A DNA stretch of 64,000 bases from Aquimarina sp. Aq78 (GCF_900299525.1 NZ_OMKA01000007.1:62001-126000); one strand, 5' to 3'; numbered from the stretch's first letter, positions 25,280 to 34,494 are shown. The notes: generated by a model from the letters alone, not told the origin. Numbers and translations: made by a program.

Positions 25280-26407
25280 TTGGAACTATTTATTGATTTT
25301 ATCTTAATTGTAGGTATTGTTTTAAATATAATTATTCTTTTAAAATTATTTAAAACAAATAACACTCAATTACCAAAGAAAATACTTATTGTATTTTGGT
25401 TTTTTATTCTCTTTACCATAATTCATTTTTATGGCTTACTTCACAATTTGAATTTTCTATTAATACCAACTTTTATATTAGAAAATGGCTCAAGATTTTT
25501 ATTAGCTGTACTGATATACCTATACGTAAAATCACTTTTTGAAAACGAAAAGAATTTCATAATAAGACATTCTGCACATTTCATACCTTTTATCCTTTAC
25601 CTACTTTTTTATATTATACCTTCTTCTATAAACTATGTAACTGATAAAAATATCTTTCCATATATACAAACAATAAATAAACATATAAATCTAGCTTTAA
25701 TAAAAGACAGTTACGGTATTATTTACTTATTAATGTCATTAAATATTTTCTATAAATATAAGCCAAGGTTGAAACAATTTTTCTCAACTTTTAAGGAGCA
25801 AGATTTTGTATGGATTAAGAAATTTGTGATGTTATTCTTAATAGCCTTGAGTACTGATCTAATAATGACATTTTCTGAAATATATTTCGGATATAATGTT
25901 GAATGGGATGCTTATATTACAGTATTTTTGGTCATAACAGCTATGGGATATTTAGGATATTTTGGTTTATCTCAAACAACCATTTTTTTGACTGAAATTA
26001 CTTCTGAGGATATTTTACTATTTAAAAATAGCAAAACCAAAAAAATAATTAAACAAGAAGAAGAAAATGAGTTAAAATCTAAATTGAACAAACTTTTCAA
26101 TGAAGAAAAAATTCATCTCGAAAAAGACTTAAACTTGAATGATTTGTCTCAAAAAATGCAAATTAGCAGTAGAAAATTGTCAGCATTTTTGAATGATGTT
26201 TTAAAAACAAACTTTTATGATAAAGTGAACTACCATCGTGTTGAAGAGGCAAAAACTATGTTAGTAACAGATAAAGTAATTCAATATACTGTTACTGCCA
26301 TAGGTGAACTATCAGGGTTCAACTCAAAAAGTAGTTTTTACCGTATTTTTAAAAAAACAACAGGCTATTCACCTTCAGAGTACAAAAATAGTTTTAATAA
26401 CAAATAG
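25280..26407 (+). CDS. Membrane-embedded AraC-family transcriptional regulator
   Basis: 375 residues; the first available start is TTG at 25280. Seven predicted membrane helices occupy about residues 5-235, followed by a cytoplasmic AraC/XylS DNA-binding domain (about 270-375) with LSQKMQISSRKLSAFLNDVL and IGELSGFNSKSSFYRIFKKT. This 7TM-AraC layout is common in Bacteroidota and links a membrane-sensed signal directly to transcription. A close architectural match is at 56135. It lies 93 bases upstream of the amidohydrolase gene and may regulate it. Confidence 0.85.
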   Translation: MELFIDFILIVGIVLNIIILLKLFKTNNTQLPKKILIVFWFFILFTIIHFYGLLHNLNFLLIPTFILENGSRFLLAVLIYLYVKSLFENEKNFIIRHSAHFIPFILYLLFYIIPSSINYVTDKNIFPYIQTINKHINLALIKDSYGIIYLLMSLNIFYKYKPRLKQFFSTFKEQDFVWIKKFVMLFLIALSTDLIMTFSEIYFGYNVEWDAYITVFLVITAMGYLGYFGLSQTTIFLTEITSEDILLFKNSKTKKIIKQEEENELKSKLNKLFNEEKIHLEKDLNLNDLSQKMQISSRKLSAFLNDVLKTNFYDKVNYHRVEEAKTMLVTDKVIQYTVTAIGELSGFNSKSSFYRIFKKTTGYSPSEYKNSFNNK

Positions 26408-26500
26408 TCTCATTGCGTGCATTGAGACTTATCCAATTAAGAATTAATGTAACGTTAGATTGATATTTGTGTCTAGTTAGAACAATCAAAAAATATAATT

Positions 26501-27928
26501 ATGACAAAATTTCATCTATTAGTACTAATTATTATTTTCATTTCTTGCAGTGAAAATAAACCTACAGAAAAGGTTCAGCAATCATCATCTCATCAAGAAA
26601 TGATTTATGCAATCAAAAATGTGAATATCATTCCAATGACCACAAAAAATACAGTCATTAAAAATGCAACTGTTGTTATAAAAAAACATAAAATTTATTC
26701 AATTAATAAGTCAATACCAAAAAATGCCACTATTATTGAAGGAAAAAATAAATGGTTAATTCCTGGACTTATTGATATGCACGTTCATACATTATCAGAT
26801 GGAACTCCTTTTGTAATGTACCCAACAAAAGGCCCTTTAGTTAGTTTCAACACTCAATACAATATGACACCATATATTGCAAATGGAGTTACAACGGTTT
26901 TTGAATTGGCTGCAAGACCTGAACATATAGGACAACGTAATGAAATTATTAGAGGAGATATTATTGGACCACGAATAGCTTTGGCCAAAGTAATTGGCGG
27001 AAATAAATCTAACTTTACAGCAAAAAACCCTTCTGATGGAAGAAATGCAGTGCGTTTTGCTAAAGAAGAAGGCTATGAGTTTATAAAAGTTTATACTTGG
27101 CTAAATGAAGAAACCTTCAAAGCAGTTGTAGATGAAGCTGAAAAACAAAATATGAAAGTTGTTGGTCATATACCAGTAGCATTTAAAGGAAAACAAGCTA
27201 AAGATTTTTTTATCCCTAATTTCGGTTTAATTGCTCACGCCGAAGAATTATCAAAACAAACAGATGATTACAGCTACGAAAAAGCACAAGAATTCGCACG
27301 TTTAGCCAAAGAAAATGGCACTTGGTTAATACCCAACTTGTCCAATATGGTTGCTATTGAAAAACAAGCCAAATCACTACAAAATATTGAAAACTTACAA
27401 GGTTTTAAATATGTACATCCATTGATGCAGGATAAATGGCTAACATCTAATAGTTATTATGGAGCTTCAGATGACTTAATAACATATTATAAAGAATTGA
27501 TTGACTTTCACATCCTTATTGTAAAAGCTTTTAAAGAAGCTAAAGTACCTATGGTTTCAGGAACCGATGCTGGAATTTCTGGTATTGTTTTGGGATTTTC
27601 ACTTCACGATGAACTCAAATTGTTAGTAGAAGCTGGCTTTACTAATGAAGAAGCTTTAACTTCTGCAACAAGATTAGGTGCTGAATGGCTTGAAATTGAT
27701 GATAAAATAGGAACTATTGAAACTGGTAAGTTTGCAGATTTAGTTTTACTTAATGAAAATCCTTTAGAAAAAATCAGTAATACAATCAAAATTTCAGGGG
27801 TATTCGTAAATGGTAAATGGATTGATAGAAATAAAATTGACATTATGTTATCTGATGTTGAGAATTGGAATAATGCTAATAAAGAAAAGTATGACTGGAA
27901 AGAGCTCTTGAATAGTTTAAAAAAATAA
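26501..27928 (+). CDS. Amidohydrolase-family lipoprotein
   Basis: 475 residues with lipoprotein signal (IIIFISC, Cys16). Metal-dependent amidohydrolase (TIM-barrel) motifs in order: GLIDMHVHTLSDG (HxH), FIKVYTWLNEE (carbamylated-Lys position), VVGHIPVAF, LIAHAEELSK and MVSGTDAGIS. All expected ligands are present, so it should be active on a cyclic amide, imide or peptide-like substrate outside the cytoplasm. It resembles imidazolonepropionase/prolidase-like secreted enzymes. Substrate unknown. Followed 12 bases on by an attC-like arm. Confidence 0.87.
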   Translation: MTKFHLLVLIIIFISCSENKPTEKVQQSSSHQEMIYAIKNVNIIPMTTKNTVIKNATVVIKKHKIYSINKSIPKNATIIEGKNKWLIPGLIDMHVHTLSDGTPFVMYPTKGPLVSFNTQYNMTPYIANGVTTVFELAARPEHIGQRNEIIRGDIIGPRIALAKVIGGNKSNFTAKNPSDGRNAVRFAKEEGYEFIKVYTWLNEETFKAVVDEAEKQNMKVVGHIPVAFKGKQAKDFFIPNFGLIAHAEELSKQTDDYSYEKAQEFARLAKENGTWLIPNLSNMVAIEKQAKSLQNIENLQGFKYVHPLMQDKWLTSNSYYGASDDLITYYKELIDFHILIVKAFKEAKVPMVSGTDAGISGIVLGFSLHDELKLLVEAGFTNEEALTSATRLGAEWLEIDDKIGTIETGKFADLVLLNENPLEKISNTIKISGVFVNGKWIDRNKIDIMLSDVENWNNANKEKYDWKELLNSLKK

Positions 27929-27940
27929 AAAAATTGTGCA

Positions 27941-28041
27941 TAACAACGTATATGTCATAGCAGTTAGAGATTTTAATCCGATGGTTATTGTATTTTTGGT
28001 AAAGCGCAATGCTTTCTACGACACATATATTAAACGTTATC
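27941..28041. repeat. attC-like element, 101 bp
   Basis: Left arm TAACAACGTATATGTCATAG, then CAG. Right arm CTACGACACATATATTAAAC, then GTTATC. Interior shares GGTAAAGCGCAAT with 11303-11470. Arms pair through TATATGT and CATAG/CGTAG. The start codon follows 18 bases later. Confidence 0.7.
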
Positions 28042-28059
28042 ATCAATAAAAAAAGAAAA

Positions 28060-28797
28060 ATGAAGCAACAAATTTACATCTTACTTATTCTAACCTTAGG
28101 AATAATTTCCTGTCAAGATGTAGATTCACTGGTAAATTCAATTGCACAAGAAAATAGAGTTGAATGTGAAGCAATAGGTTTTGGTGGAAGTTCAAGTAGT
28201 CTGTATAAGAAATTTAAAAAACTAAAAAGAAATGCATCAAAAGATGAACTAATAAAATTGACAAATCACGATAGTCTCGCTGTAATTGGATATTCATCTT
28301 ATGCATTAATTGATAGAAAACTAATCCAGCCAAATAAACTGTTGCAACGATTTATTGATAATAAAGACGCTGTTTCAACTTTTTGTGGGTGCATTATGAG
28401 TAGCGAAACATTATCCTCACTAATTTATCATAGATATTGGAATAGTAGAGTTGAATATCCCGATAATGAAGATTATGAAAAATTTGTAATTAACGATTCA
28501 AGAGATTTACAAAAAATGGATAGTCTCATTTTATACTCGAAAAAGCCAGATTGGATTTTATTATCAAGAGCTTTTGAGAATAGAATTTACTCTAATAATT
28601 ACAAAAGTAAAATTGAATATTGGGCATTCAAAAAAAATGATTTCTATGCTTTGGAATACGTTTTCAAAAACTTAAGAACTGGGAATGAAGAGAAAATAAT
28701 TGAAAGTTTCGATGAATACGTAGCTAATGATGAGAATCACCAAGCACAAAAAGAAAAAATACTTCAAATGAAGAATGAAATGAACAATGAATACTGA
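28060..28797 (+). CDS. Lipoprotein of unknown function
   Basis: 245 residues from the Met at 28060, which starts a lipoprotein signal (LTLGIISC). The in-frame upstream start at 28009 lies inside the repeat. Mature part: a HEAT-like helical stretch (SKDELIKLTNHDSLAVIGYS, then SYALIDRKLIQPNKLLQRFI) and a Cys pair (FCGCIM). The 'N-H-x-S-x-x-V-x-x-Y-A-x-x-A' type motif is found in Bacteroidota HEAT-like lipoproteins. Function unknown. Single-gene unit. Confidence 0.65.
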   Translation: MKQQIYILLILTLGIISCQDVDSLVNSIAQENRVECEAIGFGGSSSSLYKKFKKLKRNASKDELIKLTNHDSLAVIGYSSYALIDRKLIQPNKLLQRFIDNKDAVSTFCGCIMSSETLSSLIYHRYWNSRVEYPDNEDYEKFVINDSRDLQKMDSLILYSKKPDWILLSRAFENRIYSNNYKSKIEYWAFKKNDFYALEYVFKNLRTGNEEKIIESFDEYVANDENHQAQKEKILQMKNEMNNEY

Positions 28798-28800
28798 TGA

Positions 28801-28966
28801 TAACACCAAGTATGATGTCATAGCAGTTAAAGGATAAACCAAGGGTTCTTGTATATTTGCTATGGCACAGAGATTTTATGATGAAAAAGTTATAAAATCT
28901 ACGCAGAAAATGTCAATGGTTAGGTAACATTTTGCTCTGCTACGACACATGCTTATAACGTTGGCT
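28801..28966. repeat. attC-like element, 166 bp
   Basis: Left arm TAACACCAAGTATGATGTCA, then TAGCAG. Right arm CTGCTACGACACATGCTTAT, then AACGTTGGC. Inside: GTATATTTGCTATGGCACAG and AAAAGTTATAAAAT, a block repeated at 47760-47800. It starts 4 bases after the stop. Confidence 0.7.
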
Positions 28967-28999
28967 TTAATGCCAAACCGTTATAAAAAAACACGAATA

Positions 29000-29266
29000 A
29001 TGAAAAAAAAGAATCTATCTGAGTTAACTGATGAGCAACTATTAATTGAAAAAAAGGAACTAAAAAAATCCAAAATAATAAATGCCATATTGATTGGATT
29101 TCTTGCAGGTATTGTTATTGTGGGAATTGTTTCTTCGATTTTTGCCAAAAAATTCGTGGTACTTATACCCTTACTTTTTCCTATCTATTTTATTTACAAG
29201 TTGGTTAGTAATTCAAAAAAAAATAACGAACTAGAGGTGCTCTTGAATGAACGGAATCTGAATTGA
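29000..29266 (+). CDS. Small membrane protein with N-terminal coiled coil
   Basis: 88 residues from the Met at 29000 (the in-frame start at 28949 lies in the repeat arm). A charged helix (LTDEQLLIEKKELKKSK) is followed by two membrane segments (about 27-48 and 53-68) and a polar tail. Resembles other short flavobacterial cassette proteins; no function known. Confidence 0.6.
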   Translation: MKKKNLSELTDEQLLIEKKELKKSKIINAILIGFLAGIVIVGIVSSIFAKKFVVLIPLLFPIYFIYKLVSNSKKNNELEVLLNERNLN

Positions 29267-29375
29267 CTAAAATGAGTGAATTTCTATTCCAGAATATGAC
29301 TGTAAATTGAACTGTATTTTAATAAATCTTATAAACAAAACTTAAATAAATAAATAAATGGAATAAAAAACGAAT

Positions 29376-29557
29376 GCCCAACAATGTATAAGAAAACATA
29401 AGACTCCTGTACTTAATCTAGAGGTTTGGGTTTGTTTGCGAAGTTTCCAAATACAAAATATGGTGTTTAAAGAAAGATATTTATATTTGGCTTAGTACCA
29501 ATCTGAAACGTATTGCTTATTAACCACCTTACGTTTCTTATACGAAACATTATCTGC
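29376..29557. repeat. attC-like element with a different stem sequence
   Basis: Left arm CCCAACAATGTATAAGAAAA, then CATAAG. Right arm CTTACGTTTCTTATACGAAAC, which pairs with it (GTATAAGAAA and TAAG), then ATTATCTGC. The stem differs from that of 28801-28966, but ends and geometry are the same. The ATG is 4 bases beyond. Confidence 0.65.
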
Positions 29558-29561
29558 AATT

Positions 29562-30614
29562 ATGAAAACACAATATACCCTCATCATTTTATTATTACTC
29601 TTGAGTTTAAGTTGTATAGGTCAACAATCAACGAAAGATAAAACGACCGAACTTAAAGAGCTTATCGATTCTGATAAATATCCCAACATTGATGGAATTG
29701 TGGTTGCCAAAAATAACAAAATACTTATCGAAGAATATTTTAATGGTTTTGATAGGGACAGTTTACACGATACCCGTTCTTCATTTAAATCAGTAACCAG
29801 CCTGCTTACTGGAATAGCTATTGATCAAGGACTATTCACATTAGATGATAAAGTGCATACGTTTTTCACTGAATGGAAAAATGACCCAAGAGGAAAAATT
29901 ACTGTTAAGAACCTGTTAGAGATGAAATCAGGATTAGCGTGCGAAGGCTTCTTTGGTATCGGACCTGACTGTGAGTCAGAGATGTGGGAAACAGATGACT
30001 GGTTAGGCTACATTCTCGATATTCCTCTTAGACATGACCCTGGGCTAAATTGGGCATATACGTCTATGGAACCTGAACTTGTTGGTATAATTATTTCACG
30101 AACAAGTAATATGACTATTATGGAATTTGCCAAAAAGCACTTATTTGAACCACTTGGTATTGAAAGCTACGAATGGTTTGTAACACCAAATGGTGGAGGC
30201 TATGCAGCTGGTTCCTTTTATATGAGACCCCTAGATATGCTGAAAATTGCGCAATTGGTTTTGAATGAGGGGAACTGGAAAGGTCGACAAATCGTCAGCA
30301 AAGAATGGATAAGCGAGTCAACTAACTGCCTGAATGATGTAGAGATGTCATTTGTACGCTTTGCTAGAACAAAGAACGCAAAATATACCACAGCTAATTA
30401 CGGTTACTTGTGGTATCGTGAATTATTGCAATATAAAAACCTTAAAACGGAAGCAATATTCGCATCTGGAAATGGAGGACAATACATGATGGTGCTAAAA
30501 GATTACGATGCCGCGATTGCCTTTACTGGAAGTAACTTTGGAAACTGGAGAGGAAAGCTCCCTTTTGATATTCTATTAAAGTATTTAATTCCCATATTAG
30601 AAGGTGAAAAATAA
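29562..30614 (+). CDS. Secreted serine hydrolase (S12 / class C beta-lactamase fold)
   Basis: 350 residues with signal sequence ending near LSCIGQ (possible lipobox LSC). Motifs: SSFK (nucleophile and Lys) in DTRSSFKSVTSLLTGIAID; Tyr in WAYTSMEPELVG (YTS instead of YxN); C-terminal GNGGQYMMV replacing HxG/KTG. Closest in the window to 46500-47594, which shares LGIAIDQG and GNGGQYIM. Esterase or peptidase function probable, substrate unknown. Confidence 0.85.
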   Translation: MKTQYTLIILLLLLSLSCIGQQSTKDKTTELKELIDSDKYPNIDGIVVAKNNKILIEEYFNGFDRDSLHDTRSSFKSVTSLLTGIAIDQGLFTLDDKVHTFFTEWKNDPRGKITVKNLLEMKSGLACEGFFGIGPDCESEMWETDDWLGYILDIPLRHDPGLNWAYTSMEPELVGIIISRTSNMTIMEFAKKHLFEPLGIESYEWFVTPNGGGYAAGSFYMRPLDMLKIAQLVLNEGNWKGRQIVSKEWISESTNCLNDVEMSFVRFARTKNAKYTTANYGYLWYRELLQYKNLKTEAIFASGNGGQYMMVLKDYDAAIAFTGSNFGNWRGKLPFDILLKYLIPILEGEK

Positions 30615-30652
30615 AAGCGGATAGCACTTAACAAGTCACTATCCATACCATT

Positions 30653-31065
30653 ATGAAATTCAAAATATCAAATAACAGAAAGGCTGGACTATTCCGGTTG
30701 ACACAGTGGGAGACTTATGATAAATTAATAGAAGGTATTCCTACCTAAAGTTATAATGAACGAGAAATAGAAAGGATAAAAACAGATTTAAATAAAAAAT
30801 GGAAAGAAATACCTGTTCATGTTATACCACCTAAACAGGAAATCAAATCAGAATGGGTAAGTAAAAAAAGAGAAAAACATCAAGAACTACCCAAAATCGT
30901 ATGTATTGGCTGTTTCGATATGAAGAGATTGATGATTTAGAAAATAGTTCTACACTAGTGATTGTTTGGTTTCAGGATAATTATGCTTTACCTATTGACA
31001 AAGAAAACCTCCATGCAATTGCAAATCTCGATTGGGATAATTTATCTGTACCCTATTCATATTGA
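30653..31065 (+). pseudogene. Decayed hypothetical gene (stop + frameshift)
   Basis: Reading from ATG at 30653 gives MKFKISNNRKAGLFRLTQWE and more, interrupted by TAA at 30746. The same frame continues (ERIKTDLNKKWKEIPVHVIP) to about 30895. There the protein-like sequence passes to another frame (RMYWLFRYEEIDDLENSSTL, then VIVWFQDNYALPIDKENLHA) and ends at 31065. Two lesions make it non-functional. No family recognised; content looks like a cytoplasmic cassette protein. Confidence 0.65.
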
Positions 31066-31109
31066 TGATAACAACAAACTCAAAGACTAACCCACTCAAA
31101 AAACATATC

Positions 31110-31200
31110 CTCCTGAACTCTTCGATAAACTCAGGACAAGGCTATCAAACCCTAATATCACAACAAAAGGGTTAGAAGCGTAAAATATTTCTTATTTTGG
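31110..31200. repeat. CTTCGATAAACTCAGGACA repeat and AGAAGCGTAAAATATT module
   Basis: An inverted-repeat piece, CTCTTCGATAAACTCAGGAC, is followed by ACAACAAAAGGGTTAGAAGC and GTAAAATATTTCTTATTTTG. The second part recurs at 32287-32340 with the same order, directly upstream of a start codon both times. Confidence 0.6.
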
Positions 31201-31211
31201 TCACACACAAA

Positions 31212-32183
31212 ATGGTTATGGTTAAATATATCCAAACAGTAGTTGTCCTTTTTTTGATAGTTTCCTGTAAACAAACAAAAGAAGAATCATTTGAAAAGCA
31301 ATCTGACTCCTCAGAGTTTGCAGAGTATCCAAGTGATATAAAGTTAATCACAAGTGATATTGACCTTTTTTGGAAATCCTATGACAATCTACTCAAAGAC
31401 ACACTAAATAATGGTTTCGAGACATATTTAGAAAACGGAAGTATTGGACTTAAAGATTTTGTTCCCGACAGAATTGAGAGTGCCGAAAAATTAAAAGATC
31501 TTGTTTTATCAGAAAAACAATACTATAGCAATATCAGGCCATCATCTTACAAAATTCTTGATTTTAAAAAACAAATAATTGCTTCGTGCTATGCATTAGA
31601 ATATTTGTACCCTGAGGCTGTGTTTCCTCCTGTATATTTTTTAATAGGCAGAACAACATCTGGTGGTACAGACAGTGAAAATGGTTTGATGATCGCTTTA
31701 GAAGTATATTCAGATGGTGACTTCACAACAGATTACGGAAGACCTTCATTGGACATAGAAATAATGCCAAACGTTGTTATTCATGAACTTATTCATTTTC
31801 TTCAAAAAGACGATATCGAAGATGAAACATTACTCAAATATTGTATCAGGGAAGGAAGCGCAGATTTCATTGCAGAACTTGTTTCAGGTGAAAAAACAAA
31901 GTTAGCCAATGGTGCTGATGTATATCCATATGGAGAAAAAAATGAACGTGAATTATGGATCGAATTCAATAATTCTCTTAATTCTAAAGACCTATCTCCT
32001 TGGCTATATAGTCAGACACCCGATGGAAGACCTCAGAATTTGGGATATTGGATGGGATATAAAATAGTAGAAGCATACTATCAAAAATCGAATGATAAGA
32101 AAAAAGCCTTACGAGATATATTGAATATTGATAATTATAGGCAATTTCTCGAACAATCAGAATATTCTAAAAAATTCGAATAA
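31212..32183 (+). CDS. GldB/DUF2268-like putative zinc-protease lipoprotein
   Basis: 323 residues from ATG 31212; lipoprotein signal VVVLFLIVSC. The body resembles GldB-related/DUF2268 proteins: FETYLENGSIGLKDFVPDRI, PPVYFLIGRTTSGGTDSENG, then an HExxH motif in VVIHELIHFLQ and, downstream, REGSADFIAELVSG with a possible third ligand Glu. Metal peptidase activity is plausible from HELIH plus EGSADF. It is not gldB itself, since no gliding genes are nearby. Outer-membrane or periplasmic. Confidence 0.75.
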   Translation: MVMVKYIQTVVVLFLIVSCKQTKEESFEKQSDSSEFAEYPSDIKLITSDIDLFWKSYDNLLKDTLNNGFETYLENGSIGLKDFVPDRIESAEKLKDLVLSEKQYYSNIRPSSYKILDFKKQIIASCYALEYLYPEAVFPPVYFLIGRTTSGGTDSENGLMIALEVYSDGDFTTDYGRPSLDIEIMPNVVIHELIHFLQKDDIEDETLLKYCIREGSADFIAELVSGEKTKLANGADVYPYGEKNERELWIEFNNSLNSKDLSPWLYSQTPDGRPQNLGYWMGYKIVEAYYQKSNDKKKALRDILNIDNYRQFLEQSEYSKKFE

Positions 32184-32204
32184 AACAACACGCTACAACA
32201 TCTA

Positions 32205-32352
32205 TAAAAAAACGTAACACTGCATCAATTCTGGTAACAATCTGACTCATAATTACATGCCTTAAAACGGATAGCAACCTCAATATTACAACAAAAGGGT
32301 TAGAAGCGTAAAATATTCCTTATTTTAGTTACGCATATAAAAGAAACATAGT
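32205..32352. repeat. Arm + promoter-like module
   Basis: CTACAACATCTATAAAAAAA arm, then TCAATTCTGGTAACAATCTG, ACAACAAAAGGGTTAGAAGC, GTAAAATATTCCTTATTTTA and GTTACGCATATAAAAGAAA. The end part also occurs at 34680-34708 and 39940-39965. Confidence 0.6.
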
Positions 32353-32425
32353 TACTGTGGTAATTATATTTAATTGTAGGCAATACATATACACACACAT
32401 TAATCAACTTAAAAATTATGTACTC

Positions 32426-33667
32426 ATGAAAAAAATTCTACTCTTATTATTAATATTTTCGACAAAGGTATTTTGCCAAAATATCCCATGTGACTTTTCG
32501 TGGGCAAATGCTCCGACTACAAATGGTAGTCAAAATTTTGTAACAAGTCCAAGAGCTCAACCTTATCAAGGGCCGTGCTTAGCCTTTGCTTTTAACGCAG
32601 CTATTGAAACAACCTATGCTATTGAGAACAATGTATACGGTTCTAATTTATTTTCTCTTTCTGACGCATATCTTGATTATAAGGTATGGAATGCTCCTTA
32701 TTACCTTCCTGATTTAAATTCGAATTTCAAAATCCCTTTGATAGCTGGTGGACAAATTAATTCGTTTGCACCTGCAACATGCCCTGTAAATAATCCTGAT
32801 AGTAATGGATGTAGTATTAAAAGATCAGATGTATTAGATTACATAGAGCATCCAAATGGCCAAAGGTCATACAGGATTTTTTTAAACACTAACTTTTCTC
32901 CACCTATTTGGGATATTGAGGATGGAGGTTCTTTAGGTAATTATGTTACAGTAGGTAATGCTGCTCAACTAAGTCAGAATGATATTAACTCTGTTGATGA
33001 TATCAAAATGAAGATCTTAAATAGCGGTCCTATAGTTGTAAAAGTATCAGGCAATCAAAATGGAGTTCATAATGCTAAAAAGTTTAGAAACTATAATATC
33101 CCTACCGCTGGGTTATCTTACCATGCTTTTTCAATTATAGGTTGGACAAATGATTCTCGTTGGGTTATTAAAGATAGTTGGCCTGGAATGTCTGGAATTG
33201 TGAATACAAAACAAAATGTTGATATAGTGAACTTAATGAATAACGGAAACGTAGAGTTTTATCAAGTATCAGGTATATCATACAATGGAAATAATGCATC
33301 TACAAATCCAACAAGTTTATCTGTTACTGTATGTAATCCAACAGTAAATTTAGAATTATCATCTATAAGCATTGATATTGATTATGCACATATTGGTGGT
33401 TATTTGTATCATAAATTTTGGGTTTCAAGTAATATACCTGTAGATAGATGGGTTTGGGGAATTGGATATCCTAATGGTTCATTAAAACGATCTCAAGTAA
33501 ATAATTCTAATTCTAGCTCTGTATTATTGACTCCAACCACTAGTGGGTTAGTAACAATTTATGTTAGAGCGTACAAAAACGGTCAAACTGTTACTAAAGA
33601 AAGAAGGATACACTTGTCTAATGGTCAATCTACAGGAGGCGGAGGCGGATCTGGTAACGCATGGTAA
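32426..33667 (+). CDS. Secreted papain-like (C1) cysteine protease with Ig-like tail
   Basis: 413 residues from the Met at 32426, chosen for its signal peptide (MKKILLLLLIFSTKVFCQ). Papain-type sites: oxyanion Gln45 and nucleophile Cys51 in RAQPYQGPCLAFAFNAAIE (spacing of six as in papain Gln19/Cys25), and His233 in LSYHAFSIIGW. In RWVIKDSWPG, Asp250 stands where papain has the catalytic Asn. Beyond about 290 an Ig-like beta domain (VDRWVWGIGYPNG, TSGLVTIYVRAYKNG) and a Gly-rich end (GGGGGSG). No type IX sorting domain of usual form is visible. Likely periplasmic or released. Confidence 0.82.
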   Translation: MKKILLLLLIFSTKVFCQNIPCDFSWANAPTTNGSQNFVTSPRAQPYQGPCLAFAFNAAIETTYAIENNVYGSNLFSLSDAYLDYKVWNAPYYLPDLNSNFKIPLIAGGQINSFAPATCPVNNPDSNGCSIKRSDVLDYIEHPNGQRSYRIFLNTNFSPPIWDIEDGGSLGNYVTVGNAAQLSQNDINSVDDIKMKILNSGPIVVKVSGNQNGVHNAKKFRNYNIPTAGLSYHAFSIIGWTNDSRWVIKDSWPGMSGIVNTKQNVDIVNLMNNGNVEFYQVSGISYNGNNASTNPTSLSVTVCNPTVNLELSSISIDIDYAHIGGYLYHKFWVSSNIPVDRWVWGIGYPNGSLKRSQVNNSNSSSVLLTPTTSGLVTIYVRAYKNGQTVTKERRIHLSNGQSTGGGGGSGNAW

Positions 33668-33676
33668 TATTACTAT

Positions 33677-33772
33677 TGCCAATAATGTATCTAAAAAATA
33701 GCGGAGTAAATGCTAAAACAAAAAGTTAATGCATGAAAATCCGCTACTTTTTATATACGAGATCATTGTAGA
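33677..33772. repeat. attC-like element, TAAAAA-TAGCGGA stem
   Basis: Left arm AATAATGTATCTAAAAAATA, then GCGGA. Right arm TCCGCTACTTTTTATATACG, then AGATCATTGTAG. Arms pair strongly over about 20 positions. The right half (AAAGTTAATG...ACTTTT-ATATAC) recurs at 37735-37768. Confidence 0.7.
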
Positions 33773-33785
33773 TAATTAGCGAAAT

Positions 33786-34484
33786 ATGGAAGATATATTA
33801 CAAATTTTAGGAGCATCTGTCTTAAGTCTTGGGGGAGCGAGTGCAATAATTTTAGCGTTGTCTAAATGGTTTGGAAATTTATTTGCAAAAAAACTCTTAG
33901 CAAAAGACAGTGCAAGATATTCCCAAGAGCTAGAAACTCTTAAAAACAATTTTCAAACCGAATTAGAAACTCAAAAAGCCTTTCAGCATGAGAAATTAGA
34001 AATTTTAAGGCAGAAATATCAATCAGAGCTCGAATCCACAAAAATTGAATTAGAAAAATCTAAAGTCTTGTTTCTAAAGTATCGAGAAAACCAGTTTCAA
34101 ATCTATAATGACCTATGGCAAAGCTTATGTGATTTAAAACTTAACGGGGTTGACTTATGGGAAGTAGCCTCTAAAGAAAGACTAAAAAACTTCTCGATTC
34201 AACTCAAATCTACAAGAGAATCGTTAGAAAAGAATGCGTTGCTAATTGAAGAAGGTCACTACAAAAATCTAATGAGTAGTCTTGATGATTTTGAGAATTT
34301 TGAAATTGGTAAACAAAGATTAATTGAACTTCGCAATACAGACTTCGATCATCTAAATGAAATTGGAGGAGGTGAAGATGAAATTAGATATAGGATTGGC
34401 CAGAACAGAGAAGTAAAAAATCGGTTTGAGAAAGAAATGAGTAAGATGGCAAAATATCTTAGAAAACAAATAAAAGGAGAGTAA
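33786..34484 (+). CDS. Membrane-anchored coiled-coil protein
   Basis: 232 residues. One N-terminal membrane helix (about 9-28, GASVLSLGGASAIILALSKW) is followed by KWFGNLFAKKLLAKD and a long coiled coil (about 40-105, ELETLKNNFQTELETQKAFQ). The C-terminal part is helical, with LWQSLCDLKLNG. Proteins of this layout are widespread as lone genes; no activity is known. Single-gene unit between an attC-like element and another repeat. Confidence 0.7.
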   Translation: MEDILQILGASVLSLGGASAIILALSKWFGNLFAKKLLAKDSARYSQELETLKNNFQTELETQKAFQHEKLEILRQKYQSELESTKIELEKSKVLFLKYRENQFQIYNDLWQSLCDLKLNGVDLWEVASKERLKNFSIQLKSTRESLEKNALLIEEGHYKNLMSSLDDFENFEIGKQRLIELRNTDFDHLNEIGGGEDEIRYRIGQNREVKNRFEKEMSKMAKYLRKQIKGE

Positions 34485-34494
34485 ACAACATACT

